Both the position numbers and the translations under genes were made by a program. Below are positions 35,742 to 44,785 of a stretch of 64,000 nucleotides of DNA, piece after piece; within the stretch, counting starts at the first letter, position 1, and each line of letters starts with the position of its first letter. The stretch lies in assembly GCF_021168455.1 (NCBI RefSeq), contig NZ_JAJOZR010000006.1:186001-250000 (forward strand). Reading direction: 5' to 3'. The notes under the pieces are model-generated. The model was not told the DNA's origin and made no database searches. It saw only the letters and a list, made by a program, of their open reading frames with translations. This stretch comes from Ferranicluibacter quercicola. Its GTDB lineage: Bacteria; Pseudomonadota; Alphaproteobacteria; Rhizobiales; Rhizobiaceae.

Positions 35742-36620
35742 ATGCAGAGCCGCAGCTTCCTACAGGACCAGTTGCCGAAAATCGTGCTCGCGCCGAGTTT
35801 CCTGGTCATCGTCATTTTCGTCTACGGCTTCATCGCCTATACCGGCTTCCTGTCAATCACCGACAGCAAGATGCTGCCGTCCTACAACGTCGTGGGCCTG
35901 TCGAACTACAGCAAGCTCTGGGCCCTGCCGCACTGGTGGCGGGCGATCACCAATCTGGCGATCTTCGCCTCGCTCTACATCCTCATCTGCTCGGCGCTCG
36001 GCCTGTTCCTGGCGATCATGCTCGACCAGAAGATCCGCGGCGAAGGCTTCCTGCGCCCGATCTACCTCTATCCCATGGCGCTCTCCTTCATCGTCACGGG
36101 CACCGCCTGGAAATGGATTCTCGATCCCGGCATCGGCATCGAGAACACCATGCACCTCTGGGGCTGGGAAACCTTTGCCTTTACCTGGATCAAGGACAGC
36201 AAGATGGCGATCTACTGCGTCGTGCTGGCCGCCGTCTCGCAGTCCTCGGGCTTCATCATGGCGATGTTCCTCGCCGGCCTGCGCGGCGTCGACAACGAGA
36301 TGATCAAGGCCGCGCAGATCGATGGTGCGGGCACCGTGACGATCTACCGACGGATCATCATTCCCCTGATGCGCCCGGTCTTCCTGTCGGCCTTCGTCGT
36401 GCTCGCCCATCTCGCCATCAAGGCCTACGATCTGATCGTCGCCCTGACCGGCGGGGGCCCGGGGCAGGCGACCGAACTGCCGGCCACCTTCATGTACTCC
36501 TACACCTTCACCCGAAACCAGATGGGCATCGGCGCGTCTTCCGCCATCATCATGCTGGTCATGATCTTCTCGATCATCGTTCCCTATCTCTATTCCGAAA
36601 TCCGCGGAGGAAAACGCTGA
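35742..36620 (+). CDS. Sugar ABC transporter permease (GtsB type)
   Basis: A 292-residue CUT1 permease with about six membrane segments and the EAA loop KAAQIDGAGTVTIYRRIIIP. ATG at 35742 (MQSRSFL) follows GGGGAGGGGAACG; the in-frame upstream start at 35703 would add a non-membrane polar leader. Its stop overlaps the next gene by one base (TGATG). It transports the ligand of the GtsA-like binding protein. Confidence 0.92.
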   Translation: MQSRSFLQDQLPKIVLAPSFLVIVIFVYGFIAYTGFLSITDSKMLPSYNVVGLSNYSKLWALPHWWRAITNLAIFASLYILICSALGLFLAIMLDQKIRGEGFLRPIYLYPMALSFIVTGTAWKWILDPGIGIENTMHLWGWETFAFTWIKDSKMAIYCVVLAAVSQSSGFIMAMFLAGLRGVDNEMIKAAQIDGAGTVTIYRRIIIPLMRPVFLSAFVVLAHLAIKAYDLIVALTGGGPGQATELPATFMYSYTFTRNQMGIGASSAIIMLVMIFSIIVPYLYSEIRGGKR

Positions 36621-37504
36621 TGAGCGGCGCCGCCAATCCGCAAAACGCGATCTCGCACGGCCTCCTCACCCGCGCCCTGATCTATACCGCCCTGATCTTC
36701 TTTGCGATGTTCTACCTCATGCCGCTCTACGTCATGGTGGTGAACTCGCTGAAGCCGCTGGAGGAGATCCGACAGGGCGGGATGGTCAACCTGCCGCAGG
36801 TCTGGACCGTCGAGCCATGGCTGTCGGCCTGGTCGACCGCGCAGATCGGCATCCAGCCGACGGGCCTCAAGCCCTTCTTCATCAACTCCATCCTCATGGT
36901 CATCCCCGCCGTCGCCATCTCGACGGTGATCGGTGCGCTCAACGGCTATGTGCTGACCAAATGGCATTTCCGCGGGTCGAACGTCGTCTTCGGCATGCTG
37001 CTCCTGTCCTGCTTCATCCCCTTCCAGATCGTGCTCATTCCCACCGCGCGCATCCTCGGCATGCTGGGCCTTGCCGGCTCCATCCCCGGGCTCGTTCTGG
37101 TGCACGTCGTCTACGGTCTCGGCTTCACCACGCTCTACTTCCGCAATTACTACGAGGCCTTTCCGACCGAACTCGTGCGGGCGGCGCAGATCGACGGCGC
37201 GACCTTCTTCCAGATCTTCCGCCGCATCCTTTTGCCTTCCTCCGGCCCGATCATCGTCGTCTCGGTCATCTGGCAGTTCACCAATATCTGGAACGACTTC
37301 CTGTTCGGTGCCTCGTTTGCGGGCGCCAGCTCGACGCCGATGACGGTCGCGCTCAACAACCTCGTTCAGTCGTCCACAGGCGTGAAGGAATACAACGTCC
37401 ACTTTGCCGGCGCGATCCTCGCCGCCCTGCCCACCCTCATCGTCTACATCGTTTCGGGTCGCTACTTCGTGCGCGGCCTGATGTCCGGCGCCGTGAAAGG
37501 CTGA
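36620..37504 (+). CDS. Sugar ABC transporter permease (GtsC type)
   Basis: A 294-residue second CUT1 permease, with the first membrane segment at about residues 20-42, PLYVMVVNSLKP after it, and the EAA loop RAAQIDGATFFQIFRRILLP. ATG at 36620 shares its A with the previous TGA; GGAGGAAAACG precedes it. With the preceding permease and the ATPase at 37510 it completes the glucose-type importer. Confidence 0.92.
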   Translation: MSGAANPQNAISHGLLTRALIYTALIFFAMFYLMPLYVMVVNSLKPLEEIRQGGMVNLPQVWTVEPWLSAWSTAQIGIQPTGLKPFFINSILMVIPAVAISTVIGALNGYVLTKWHFRGSNVVFGMLLLSCFIPFQIVLIPTARILGMLGLAGSIPGLVLVHVVYGLGFTTLYFRNYYEAFPTELVRAAQIDGATFFQIFRRILLPSSGPIIVVSVIWQFTNIWNDFLFGASFAGASSTPMTVALNNLVQSSTGVKEYNVHFAGAILAALPTLIVYIVSGRYFVRGLMSGAVKG

Positions 37505-37509
37505 TCCTC

Positions 37510-38625
37510 ATGTCGTTTCTCAAAATCTCGCATCTGCGCAAGTCCTATGGCGCGCTGGAAATCCTGAAAGACATCAACATCGAGATCGAGGAAGGCGGCT
37601 TTCTCGTGCTGGTCGGCCCGTCCGGCTGCGGCAAGTCCACGCTGCTGAACACGATTGCGGGCCTGGAGCCGATCACGTCCGGCGAGATCGCCATCAACGG
37701 CCGCTCCATTGCAGGACTGCCGCCGTCGCAGCGCGACATCGCCATGGTGTTCCAGAGCTATGCGCTCTACCCGAACATGACGGTGGCCGGCAACATCGCC
37801 TTCGGCATGGAGATCCGCAAAGTGCCGAAGGACGTGCGCGAGAAGGCGATCAAGGAGGTGTCGGATATCCTCCAGATCGGCCATCTGCTCGACCGCAAGC
37901 CGAGCCAGCTCTCCGGTGGTCAGCGTCAGCGCGTCGCCATGGGCCGTGCGCTCGTGCGCAATCCGCAGGTCTTCCTGTTCGACGAGCCGCTGTCCAATCT
38001 CGACGCAAAGCTGCGCGTCGATATGCGCACCGAGATCAAGCGGCTGCACCAGCGCCTGAAGACCACCATCGTCTACGTCACCCACGACCAGATCGAGGCG
38101 ATGACGCTGGCGACCAAGATCGCGGTCCTGAAGGACGGCGTGCTGCAGCAGTTCGGCTCGCCGGCCGAGATCTACAACAACCCGGCCAACATGTTCGTGG
38201 CCGACTTCATGGGCTCGCCCGCCATGAACCTGCTCGCGGCAACGGTGGAGAAGGATGCGGCAGGGCTCTCCGTCTCGCTTGCCCGCCCGAACGGCGCGCT
38301 GGTGAAACTGCCGGTGGCGGCCGGGCAGGCGCAACTGGAGGGTCATCTCGGCCGCCAGATCGTCTTCGGCATCCGGCCCGAGGCGCTGACCGACATCGAC
38401 GGTGCCGACCGCAATGCGCGCACGATCGCGGAAGGCGATTGCCTGATCGAGGTTGTGGAGCCGGCCGGTGCCGACACCTTCGCCGTCACCCGGCTCGGTG
38501 GCAAGGAAGTGGTCGCGCGCCTGCGGGCCGATGCCCGGATCCAGGCCGGCCAGACGGCAAGGCTCGCCTTCAACCTCGACAAGGCCGTCTATTTCGACCC
38601 GCAAAGCCAGCAGCGCATCGCATGA
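37510..38625 (+). CDS. Sugar ABC transporter ATP-binding protein (MalK/UgpC type)
   Basis: A 371-residue ATPase: Walker A GPSGCGKST (near 36-44), VFQSYALYP Q-loop, LSGGQRQRVAMGRA signature, Walker B VFLFDEPLSNLD, YVTHDQ H-loop and a C-terminal FGIRPEAL regulatory domain. It follows the second permease by 5 nt and precedes the GMC flavoenzyme gene by 13 nt, so importer and enzymes are co-transcribed. Confidence 0.95.
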   Translation: MSFLKISHLRKSYGALEILKDINIEIEEGGFLVLVGPSGCGKSTLLNTIAGLEPITSGEIAINGRSIAGLPPSQRDIAMVFQSYALYPNMTVAGNIAFGMEIRKVPKDVREKAIKEVSDILQIGHLLDRKPSQLSGGQRQRVAMGRALVRNPQVFLFDEPLSNLDAKLRVDMRTEIKRLHQRLKTTIVYVTHDQIEAMTLATKIAVLKDGVLQQFGSPAEIYNNPANMFVADFMGSPAMNLLAATVEKDAAGLSVSLARPNGALVKLPVAAGQAQLEGHLGRQIVFGIRPEALTDIDGADRNARTIAEGDCLIEVVEPAGADTFAVTRLGGKEVVARLRADARIQAGQTARLAFNLDKAVYFDPQSQQRIA

Positions 38626-38638
38626 CCGGGGGAGCGAG

Positions 38639-40165
38639 ATGAGCAGAACCCCCGACATCGTCATCATCGGATCCGGCATCGGCGGGGCGACGCTGGCCGC
38701 CTGTCTTGCCGCGTCCGGCTGCGAGATCCTGATCCTGGAGGCCGGCGAGCACATTGCCGACACGCCTGAAAACCGCGACCAGCGTGCGATCTTCCAGCGG
38801 GGGCATTTCCGCCCGAAGGAGACCTGGTACGAATGGCAGGGCCAGGGGCAAGGGGAGCACAAGGGGTTCAATCCCGGCAATTACTACAATGTCGGCGGCA
38901 ATTCGAAGTTTTACGGGGCAGTGCTCTCGCGCTACCGGCGCGAGGATTTCGAAGAGATGCAGCATCAGGAGGGCGTCTCCCCCGCCTGGCCGTTTCCCTA
39001 CGCCGAGCTCGAGCCCTGGTACGGGGCAGCCGAACAGATGTATCAGGTCCGCGGCGCGCTGGGGGACGATCCGACCGAGCCCGAACATTCCACCCCTTAC
39101 GCCTTTCCACCGGTGCCGGACGAACCGTCGATTGCCGACGTCCGCGCGCGCCTGAAGCAGAAGGGGCTCCACCCGTTCTCCCTGCCGCTCGGCGTCGATA
39201 TCGACCGGTGGCTCGCGAAGGGTCGCACGCCGTGGGATGCTCATCCGAATGCCGACGACGGGAAGATGGATGCCGAAAGCGCCGCCCTTTCCGTTGCGCT
39301 GGGCTATCCCAATGTCACGCTTCAAACGTGCGCGATCGTCCGGCGGCTCGAAACGGGCGCGTCCGGCGGCCGCATCGAGCGCGTCGTCTATACCGTGGCC
39401 GGGGACGCCCGAAGCGTCTCGCCGAAGCTCGTGGTGCTCGCCGCCGGCGCGGTCCAGTCGGCCGTCCTGCTGCTGCGGTCGGCCACTGCCCGTTTTCCCA
39501 CAGGCCTTGCCAACAGCTCGGACCAGGTCGGGCGCAACTTCATGAACCACAATTCGTCCGCCGTGCTCGCTCTGTCGCCGCGCTACCGGAATACGTCGGT
39601 CTATCAGAAGACCTTCGCCTTCAACGACTTCTACCTGTCGGACGGCGAGGGCGGGCCGCCGCTCGGCAATGTCCAGCTTCTCGGCCGCGTGTCCGGGGCG
39701 ATCCTCAAAAGCAGCCTGCCGCGCATCCCGGAGCGGCTGCTCGACCGGCTATCGGCGCATGCGATCGATTTCTACGCCATGAGCGAGGATATTCCGCACC
39801 CTGAAAGCCGGGTCATGGTCGATGGCGAGCGGATCGTCCTCAAATGGCATCGCACCAACTGGAACGCGCATCTGGCGCTGGTGGCGAAACTCAAGGCCGT
39901 TCTTCGCTCGGTCGGCTTTCCGCTCGTGTTGTCGCGGCCGTTCGACAAGCGCACGCCGTCCCATCAGTGCGGCACGGTGCGCATCGGCAACGATCCCGCA
40001 ACGGCGCCGCTCGATCCCTTCTGCCGCGCCTATGACCACGACAACCTGTTCGTCGTCGATGCGAGCTGCCTGCCGACCTCGGCCGCCGTCAATCCGGCGC
40101 TCACGGTTGCGGCCCAGGCCTTGCGGGTCGCAGATCACATCGTCTCGAAGGACCTGCAACGATGA
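38639..40165 (+). CDS. GMC-type flavin oxidoreductase (sugar dehydrogenase-like)
   Basis: A 508-residue FAD enzyme. FAD loop GSGIGGATLAACLA near residues 12-25, ILEAGE, a GGNSKFYGAVLSRYR segment, and the C-terminal SHQCGTVRIG, then SCLPTSAAVNPALT typical of the sugar-oxidising GMC branch (glucoside/gluconate/sorbose dehydrogenase-like). No Tat or Sec signal is visible, so it appears cytoplasmic, unlike many periplasmic GMC dehydrogenases. ATG at 38639 has GGGGGAGCG upstream. Its stop overlaps the SDR start (ATGA at 40162). Electron acceptor unknown. Confidence 0.88.
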   Translation: MSRTPDIVIIGSGIGGATLAACLAASGCEILILEAGEHIADTPENRDQRAIFQRGHFRPKETWYEWQGQGQGEHKGFNPGNYYNVGGNSKFYGAVLSRYRREDFEEMQHQEGVSPAWPFPYAELEPWYGAAEQMYQVRGALGDDPTEPEHSTPYAFPPVPDEPSIADVRARLKQKGLHPFSLPLGVDIDRWLAKGRTPWDAHPNADDGKMDAESAALSVALGYPNVTLQTCAIVRRLETGASGGRIERVVYTVAGDARSVSPKLVVLAAGAVQSAVLLLRSATARFPTGLANSSDQVGRNFMNHNSSAVLALSPRYRNTSVYQKTFAFNDFYLSDGEGGPPLGNVQLLGRVSGAILKSSLPRIPERLLDRLSAHAIDFYAMSEDIPHPESRVMVDGERIVLKWHRTNWNAHLALVAKLKAVLRSVGFPLVLSRPFDKRTPSHQCGTVRIGNDPATAPLDPFCRAYDHDNLFVVDASCLPTSAAVNPALTVAAQALRVADHIVSKDLQR

Positions 40166-40941
40166 GCGAACGGCGGCAAAGACCGGTGGCGGTGGTAACC
40201 GGCGGACGGCGGGGGATCGGCTTCGGCATCGCCTCGTGCCTCGCCGCTGCCGGCTACGACATCGTCGTGACAGGCATCGGCGGTCCTGAAACGGCCGAGA
40301 ACGCACTGGCGGAGCTGCGCGCCGCTGGTAAGGCAGACGCTGTCTACATCCAGGCGGATATCTGCGACGTCGCCGGGCACGCAGCGACGGTCGACGACGT
40401 CATGGCCCGGTTCGGCCACATCGACTGCCTTGTCAACAATGCGGGCATGGCGTCCGTCGTGCGCGGCGATTTCCTCGACCTTTCGCCCGACCATTACGAC
40501 CTGATCATGGCCACCAACCTGAAAGGGACGGTGTTCTTCACCCAGGCCGTGGTGAAAGCGATGCTGGCGACCGCGCCTGACCATTCCCGGTCGATCATCA
40601 ACATCACCTCGGTCTCCGCGCAGGCGAGTTCGCCCGAGCGTCTCGACTATTGCATCAGCAAAGCGGGGCTTGCGGCCTTTTCGCAAGGGCTGGCATTGCG
40701 GCTTGCGGCCGATGGCGTCGCGGTCTTCGAGGTGCGGCCTGGCATCGTGCGGACTGACATGACGGCCGGCGTCACCCCGAAATACGACGCCCTGATCGCC
40801 GGGGGCCTGGTGCCCATGCGGCGCTGGGGAGAAGCCGGCGATATCGGCGCCATCTGCGCAGCGCTCGCCTCGGGCAGCTTCGCCTTTGCAACAGGGACCG
40901 TGATCGATGCCGATGGCGGCCTGTCGATCCCGCGTCTGTGA
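40162..40941 (+). CDS. SDR family NAD(P)-dependent oxidoreductase
   Basis: A 259-residue classical SDR: cofactor motif TGGRRGIGFGIA near residues 14-25, NNAG, active site SVSAQ...YCISK (Ser, Tyr-x3-Lys) and the C-terminal DADGGLSIPRL. Similar to 3-ketoacyl reductase-like polyol or ketose reductases. It sits between two GMC flavoenzyme genes, coupled by ATGA upstream. Probably interconverts a hydroxyl and keto group of the imported compound. Confidence 0.9.
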   Translation: MSERRQRPVAVVTGGRRGIGFGIASCLAAAGYDIVVTGIGGPETAENALAELRAAGKADAVYIQADICDVAGHAATVDDVMARFGHIDCLVNNAGMASVVRGDFLDLSPDHYDLIMATNLKGTVFFTQAVVKAMLATAPDHSRSIINITSVSAQASSPERLDYCISKAGLAAFSQGLALRLAADGVAVFEVRPGIVRTDMTAGVTPKYDALIAGGLVPMRRWGEAGDIGAICAALASGSFAFATGTVIDADGGLSIPRL

Positions 40942-40955
40942 CAGGAATGGAAACC

Positions 40956-42611
40956 ATGCGCTTCGACTACATCATCACTGGGGCAGGCCCTGCCGGCTGC
41001 GTTCTCGCCAACAGGCTGAGCGAGGACCCCGATGTCACCGTGCTGCTGCTGGAAGCGGGCGGCGGGGACTGGAATCCTCTGTTTCACATGCCGGCCGGCT
41101 TTGCCAAGATGACGAAGGGCGTCGCCAGCTGGGGCTGGGAGACCGTGCCGCAGAAGCACATGAACGGCCGCGTCCTGCGCTACACACAGGCCAAGGTCAT
41201 CGGCGGCGGTTCGTCCATCAACGCGCAGCTCTATACCCGTGGGAACGCCGCCGACTACGATCTCTGGGCAAGCGAAGACGGCTGCGAGGGCTGGGACTAC
41301 CGTTCCGTGCTGCCCTATTTCAAGCGGGCGGAGGACAACCAGCGCTTTGCCGACGACTATCATGCCTATGGCGGGCCGCTCGGCGTGTCCATGCCGGTGT
41401 CCGCGCTGCCGATCTGCGACGCCTACATCCGGGCGGGGCAGGAGCTCGGCATTCCCTACAATCACGACTTTAACGGGCGCCAGCAGGCGGGTGTCGGCTT
41501 CTACCAGCTGACGCAGCGCAACCGCCGCCGCTCCTCCGCCTCGCTCGCTTACCTCTCGCCGATCAAGGATCGAAAAAACCTGACGATCCGCATGGGCGCC
41601 CGCGTCTCGCGCATCGTCCTGGAGGGCACGACCGCCGTCGGCGTCGAGATTGCCACCAGCCGGGGCAGCGAGATCGTGCGGTGCGAGCGCGAGGTGCTCG
41701 TCACGTCGGGCGCCATCGGCTCGCCGAAGCTGCTGCTGCAATCGGGCATCGGCCCGGCCGATCATCTGACGTCCGTCGGCGTTCCCGTGGCGCACGACCT
41801 GCCCGGGGTCGGTGGCAATCTGCAGGACCATCTGGACCTCTTCGTCATTGCCGAATGCACCGGCGACCACACCTATGACGGCGTTGCGAAGCTGCATCGC
41901 ACGCTCTGGGCCGGCCTCGAATACATGCTGTTCCGCACAGGCCCCGTCGCCTCCTCGCTCTTTGAGACCGGCGGCTTCTGGTATGCGGATCCGGACGCGC
42001 GCTCTCCGGATATCCAGTTCCATCTCGGTCTCGGCTCGGGCATTGAGGCGGGCGTGGAAAAGCTGAAAAATGCCGGGGTGACGCTGAATTCGGCTTACCT
42101 GCATCCGCGATCGCGCGGCACGGTGCGGCTCTCCGCGTCCGATCCGGCCGCAGCCCCGCTGATCGACCCCAATTACTGGTCGGACCCGCATGACCGGAAG
42201 ATGTCGCTGGAAGGCTTGCGGATCGCCCGCGAGATCTTCGAGCAGGCGGCATTGAAGCCCTATATTCTGGCCGAGCGCCTGCCCGGTCCGAAGGTCCGCA
42301 CGGACGCCGAGCTTTTCGACTATAACTGTGCGAACGCGAAGACCGATCACCACCCCGTCGGCACCTGCCGTATGGGCACCGGGGCGGATGCGGTCGTCGG
42401 GCTCGATCTGCGCGTGCGAGGGTTGCAGGGGCTTCGCGTCTGCGACAGCTCTGTCATGCCGCGCGTGCCCTCCTGCAACACCAATGCCCCGACCATCATG
42501 GTCGGAGAGAAAGGCGCCGACATCATCCGCGGCCTCGATCCGCTGCCGGCGACGATCTTTGCCGACGAGCGCAACGACCAGCGCCCCCGTGCACGCGCGC
42601 ATGTTCGCTGA
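40956..42611 (+). CDS. GMC oxidoreductase (choline/alcohol dehydrogenase-like)
   Basis: A 551-residue FAD enzyme of the BetA/AlkJ branch, clearly different from the GMC protein two genes upstream. FAD loop TGAGPAGCVLANRL, LLLEAGG, GGGSSINAQLYTRG signature, and the active-site pair in HHPVGTCRMG (His) and CNTNAPTIMVGEKGA (Asn). ATG at 40956 (MRFDYI) with AGGA upstream was chosen over the in-frame GTG 40938 and ATG 40947. Likely oxidises a primary alcohol to an aldehyde, which the ALDH at 32675 could take further (inference). Confidence 0.9.
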   Translation: MRFDYIITGAGPAGCVLANRLSEDPDVTVLLLEAGGGDWNPLFHMPAGFAKMTKGVASWGWETVPQKHMNGRVLRYTQAKVIGGGSSINAQLYTRGNAADYDLWASEDGCEGWDYRSVLPYFKRAEDNQRFADDYHAYGGPLGVSMPVSALPICDAYIRAGQELGIPYNHDFNGRQQAGVGFYQLTQRNRRRSSASLAYLSPIKDRKNLTIRMGARVSRIVLEGTTAVGVEIATSRGSEIVRCEREVLVTSGAIGSPKLLLQSGIGPADHLTSVGVPVAHDLPGVGGNLQDHLDLFVIAECTGDHTYDGVAKLHRTLWAGLEYMLFRTGPVASSLFETGGFWYADPDARSPDIQFHLGLGSGIEAGVEKLKNAGVTLNSAYLHPRSRGTVRLSASDPAAAPLIDPNYWSDPHDRKMSLEGLRIAREIFEQAALKPYILAERLPGPKVRTDAELFDYNCANAKTDHHPVGTCRMGTGADAVVGLDLRVRGLQGLRVCDSSVMPRVPSCNTNAPTIMVGEKGADIIRGLDPLPATIFADERNDQRPRARAHVR

Positions 42612-42689
42612 GCCAATGATGCGGCTTTGCATTCCGCCATCGGCTTTGCCACAAAAAGGTGTCGTCACGCCCAGGAAGGTCAGACCCTG

Positions 42690-43955
42690 ATGCCCATCGA
42701 GACCCCGCGCGCATTTCTGGCGTCGCTCTTCCACGCTGCGGTTCGCGCGGCCGATCCGCTGGAGGCGATCCGCGCCCATCTGCCGGCGCGACCGAAAGGC
42801 CGCACGGTCGTCGTCGGCGCCGGCAAGGCGGCAAGCCAGATGGCACAGGCGCTCGAACACCTGTGGGATGGCTCTCTGGAGGGCGTGGTCGTCGCGCGCC
42901 ACGGCCCGGTCGCCGCCTGTTCGCGCATCCGGGTGCTGCAGGCCGCCCACCCGGTGCCCGACCAGGCGGGGATCGATGCGGCGCAGGCCGTGATGGCGGC
43001 CGTGCGCGGGTTGACGCCGGACGATCTCGTGATCGCGCTCATCTCGGGCGGCGGCTCTGCGCTGCTGCCGTCGCCGCCGCCGGGCTTTGCGCTTGCCGAC
43101 GAGGTTGCCCTGAACGCGGCGCTGCTCGCCTCCGGCGCGCCGATCTCGGCTATGAACGTGGTGCGCAAGCACGTTTCGTTGATCAAGGGCGGGCGGCTGG
43201 CCGCGCTTGCTTCTCCGGCCCGTGTCGTCAGCCTCGTCGTCTCCGACGTTCCCGGCGACAACCCGGCCTTCGTCGCCTCCGGCCCGACCCTTCCCGACGC
43301 TGCCGGCCGCGAGGAGGCACTGCGGGCGATCCGGGACTACCGGATGACCCTTCCCTCAAGCATTCTCGACCATATCGCAACAGGAGAGACCCCGCGCCCC
43401 GACGATCCGGCCTTTGCCGGGCACGAAGCCCATGTCGTTGCGTCGGCCCGGGTCTCGCTGCAGGCGGCCGCGCGGGAGAGCGGTGCGGCCGGCGTCACGC
43501 CGTTGATCCTCTCCGACAGGATCGAGGGAGAAGCCCGCGATATCGGGCGCATGCATGCGGCGCTGGCGATGGAGTTTCAGGCGGGGCTGCGGCGGGAGAA
43601 GGGCCCGATGGTTCTGCTCTCGGGCGGGGAGACCACGGTGACGATCGGCCCCGGAGGTAGCGGCAAGGGCGGGCGCAACAGCGAACTTCTGCTGGCCGCC
43701 GCCATCGATCTCGACGGGACCACCGGCGTCACCGCCCTTGCGGCCGATACCGACGGCATCGACGGTTCCGAAGACAATGCCGGCGCCTTCTGCGACGGGG
43801 GCACCGCCGCGCGCATCCGGGCGGCCGGCGGAGAACCGCGCGGCCACCTCGCGGCACACGACGCCTGGTCGGCCTTCGCGCTTGCGGGCGACCTGTTCGA
43901 AACCGGCCCGACCGGCACCAATGTCAACGACTTCAGGGCGTTTCTGCTGCTGTAG
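42690..43955 (+). CDS. Glycerate 2-kinase (MOFRL/GckA type)
   Basis: A 421-residue glycerate kinase of the type-2 family, phosphorylating D-glycerate to 2-phosphoglycerate. VVVGAGKAASQMA, ALISGGGSALLPSP, NVVRKHVSLIKGG, SDVPGDNPAFVASGPT and the C-terminal MOFRL segment GGRNSELLLAAA are characteristic. ATG at 42690 follows AGGAAGG. In module 3 it suggests that one cleavage product is glycerate or tartronate-derived, feeding lower glycolysis. Confidence 0.92.
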   Translation: MPIETPRAFLASLFHAAVRAADPLEAIRAHLPARPKGRTVVVGAGKAASQMAQALEHLWDGSLEGVVVARHGPVAACSRIRVLQAAHPVPDQAGIDAAQAVMAAVRGLTPDDLVIALISGGGSALLPSPPPGFALADEVALNAALLASGAPISAMNVVRKHVSLIKGGRLAALASPARVVSLVVSDVPGDNPAFVASGPTLPDAAGREEALRAIRDYRMTLPSSILDHIATGETPRPDDPAFAGHEAHVVASARVSLQAAARESGAAGVTPLILSDRIEGEARDIGRMHAALAMEFQAGLRREKGPMVLLSGGETTVTIGPGGSGKGGRNSELLLAAAIDLDGTTGVTALAADTDGIDGSEDNAGAFCDGGTAARIRAAGGEPRGHLAAHDAWSAFALAGDLFETGPTGTNVNDFRAFLLL

Positions 43956-44014
43956 GCGCGCAACGACCGTTTTTCGGGATGTCGCCCAATCTCAACCCTT
44001 CAAGGACGCCCTTC

Positions 44015-44494
44015 ATGCCTCAGCCGGATAACAGGACATGCACAGACCTCCTCTTGGCCGAGCGCGAGGGGGTCGTCACCCGGTTCACGACCGAGGATGC
44101 CTGGACGCTTGGCAGCCTGATGCGGCAATCGGCCATGGCCGGCCGCCTGGCCGTGGCGATCGAGATCACGATCGCGCGCGAACCAGTGTTCTTCACGCGC
44201 CTTGCGAACGCTACCGAGGACAACCGGCACTGGGCGGAGCGCAAGCGGCGCGTGGTCGAGCGGTTCCACCACAGTTCTCTCTACATGCGGCGTCTCGCGC
44301 AGAAGGAGGGCTACGACTTCCACCACCGCTACGGCCTGTCGTCCGATCTCTTTGCGGCCTTCGGCGGTGCCGTCCCCATCTTTCAGACGGACGGCAATCT
44401 CATCGGAACGGCGACGATCAGCGGCCTTCCCGATGTCGAAGACCACGATTTCGTGGTCGCGCATCTCCAGCGGTTTCGGGCGCAAGCGCGCTGA
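44015..44494 (+). CDS. UPF0303/DUF336-like (GlcG/HbpS) protein
   Basis: A 159-residue protein resembling the heme-degrading/UPF0303 group (YBR137W-like, GlcG fold), with the central VAIEITIAREPVFFTRL strand pair, AERKRRVVERFHHSSLY and FAAFGGAVPIF followed by GTATISGLP. ATG at 44015 has AAGGA upstream. Such small proteins recur at the ends of sugar-acid and polyol operons, but their role is not settled. It appears to be the last gene of module 3. Confidence 0.75.
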   Translation: MPQPDNRTCTDLLLAEREGVVTRFTTEDAWTLGSLMRQSAMAGRLAVAIEITIAREPVFFTRLANATEDNRHWAERKRRVVERFHHSSLYMRRLAQKEGYDFHHRYGLSSDLFAAFGGAVPIFQTDGNLIGTATISGLPDVEDHDFVVAHLQRFRAQAR

Positions 44495-44694
44495 GCATCC
44501 CGGCCGGAATGAAATAGCGCCGAAGGGGCGCGGGTTAGATGAAAATATCACATCCACCCGTTCCGACAGCGTCTCCCGTCTTTGAACCCGCTGACATAAC
44601 GGGTCATTCTGATCTTGGTTGACTGCCCTCATCCTCTTCCCGGATCGATCGCAGCCAGCCGTTCCCCTCTGGAGGTTTAACCTTCATGACTTGA

Positions 44695-44723
44695 GGCCGT
44701 GGGTCACCCTGCGGCCCTTTTTT
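44695..44723 (+). terminator. Rho-independent terminator with preceding mini-ORF
   Basis: GGCCG (44695-44699) and CGGCC (44712-44716), with an inner GGG/CCC pairing around TCA, form a GC stem followed by C and six T (44718-44723). Immediately upstream a GGAGG at 44671-44675 precedes ATG ACT TGA (44686-44694), a two-codon frame running into the stem. It could end the module 3 transcript 200 bp after its last gene, or be the 3' end of a small RNA or leader of about 44560-44723. Confidence 0.7.
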
Positions 44724-44785
44724 ATGCAATTTCGAACGAGGCAGACGGCTGTTTCGTCTCCCGCCGGTTACATCAGGAGGTTGGC

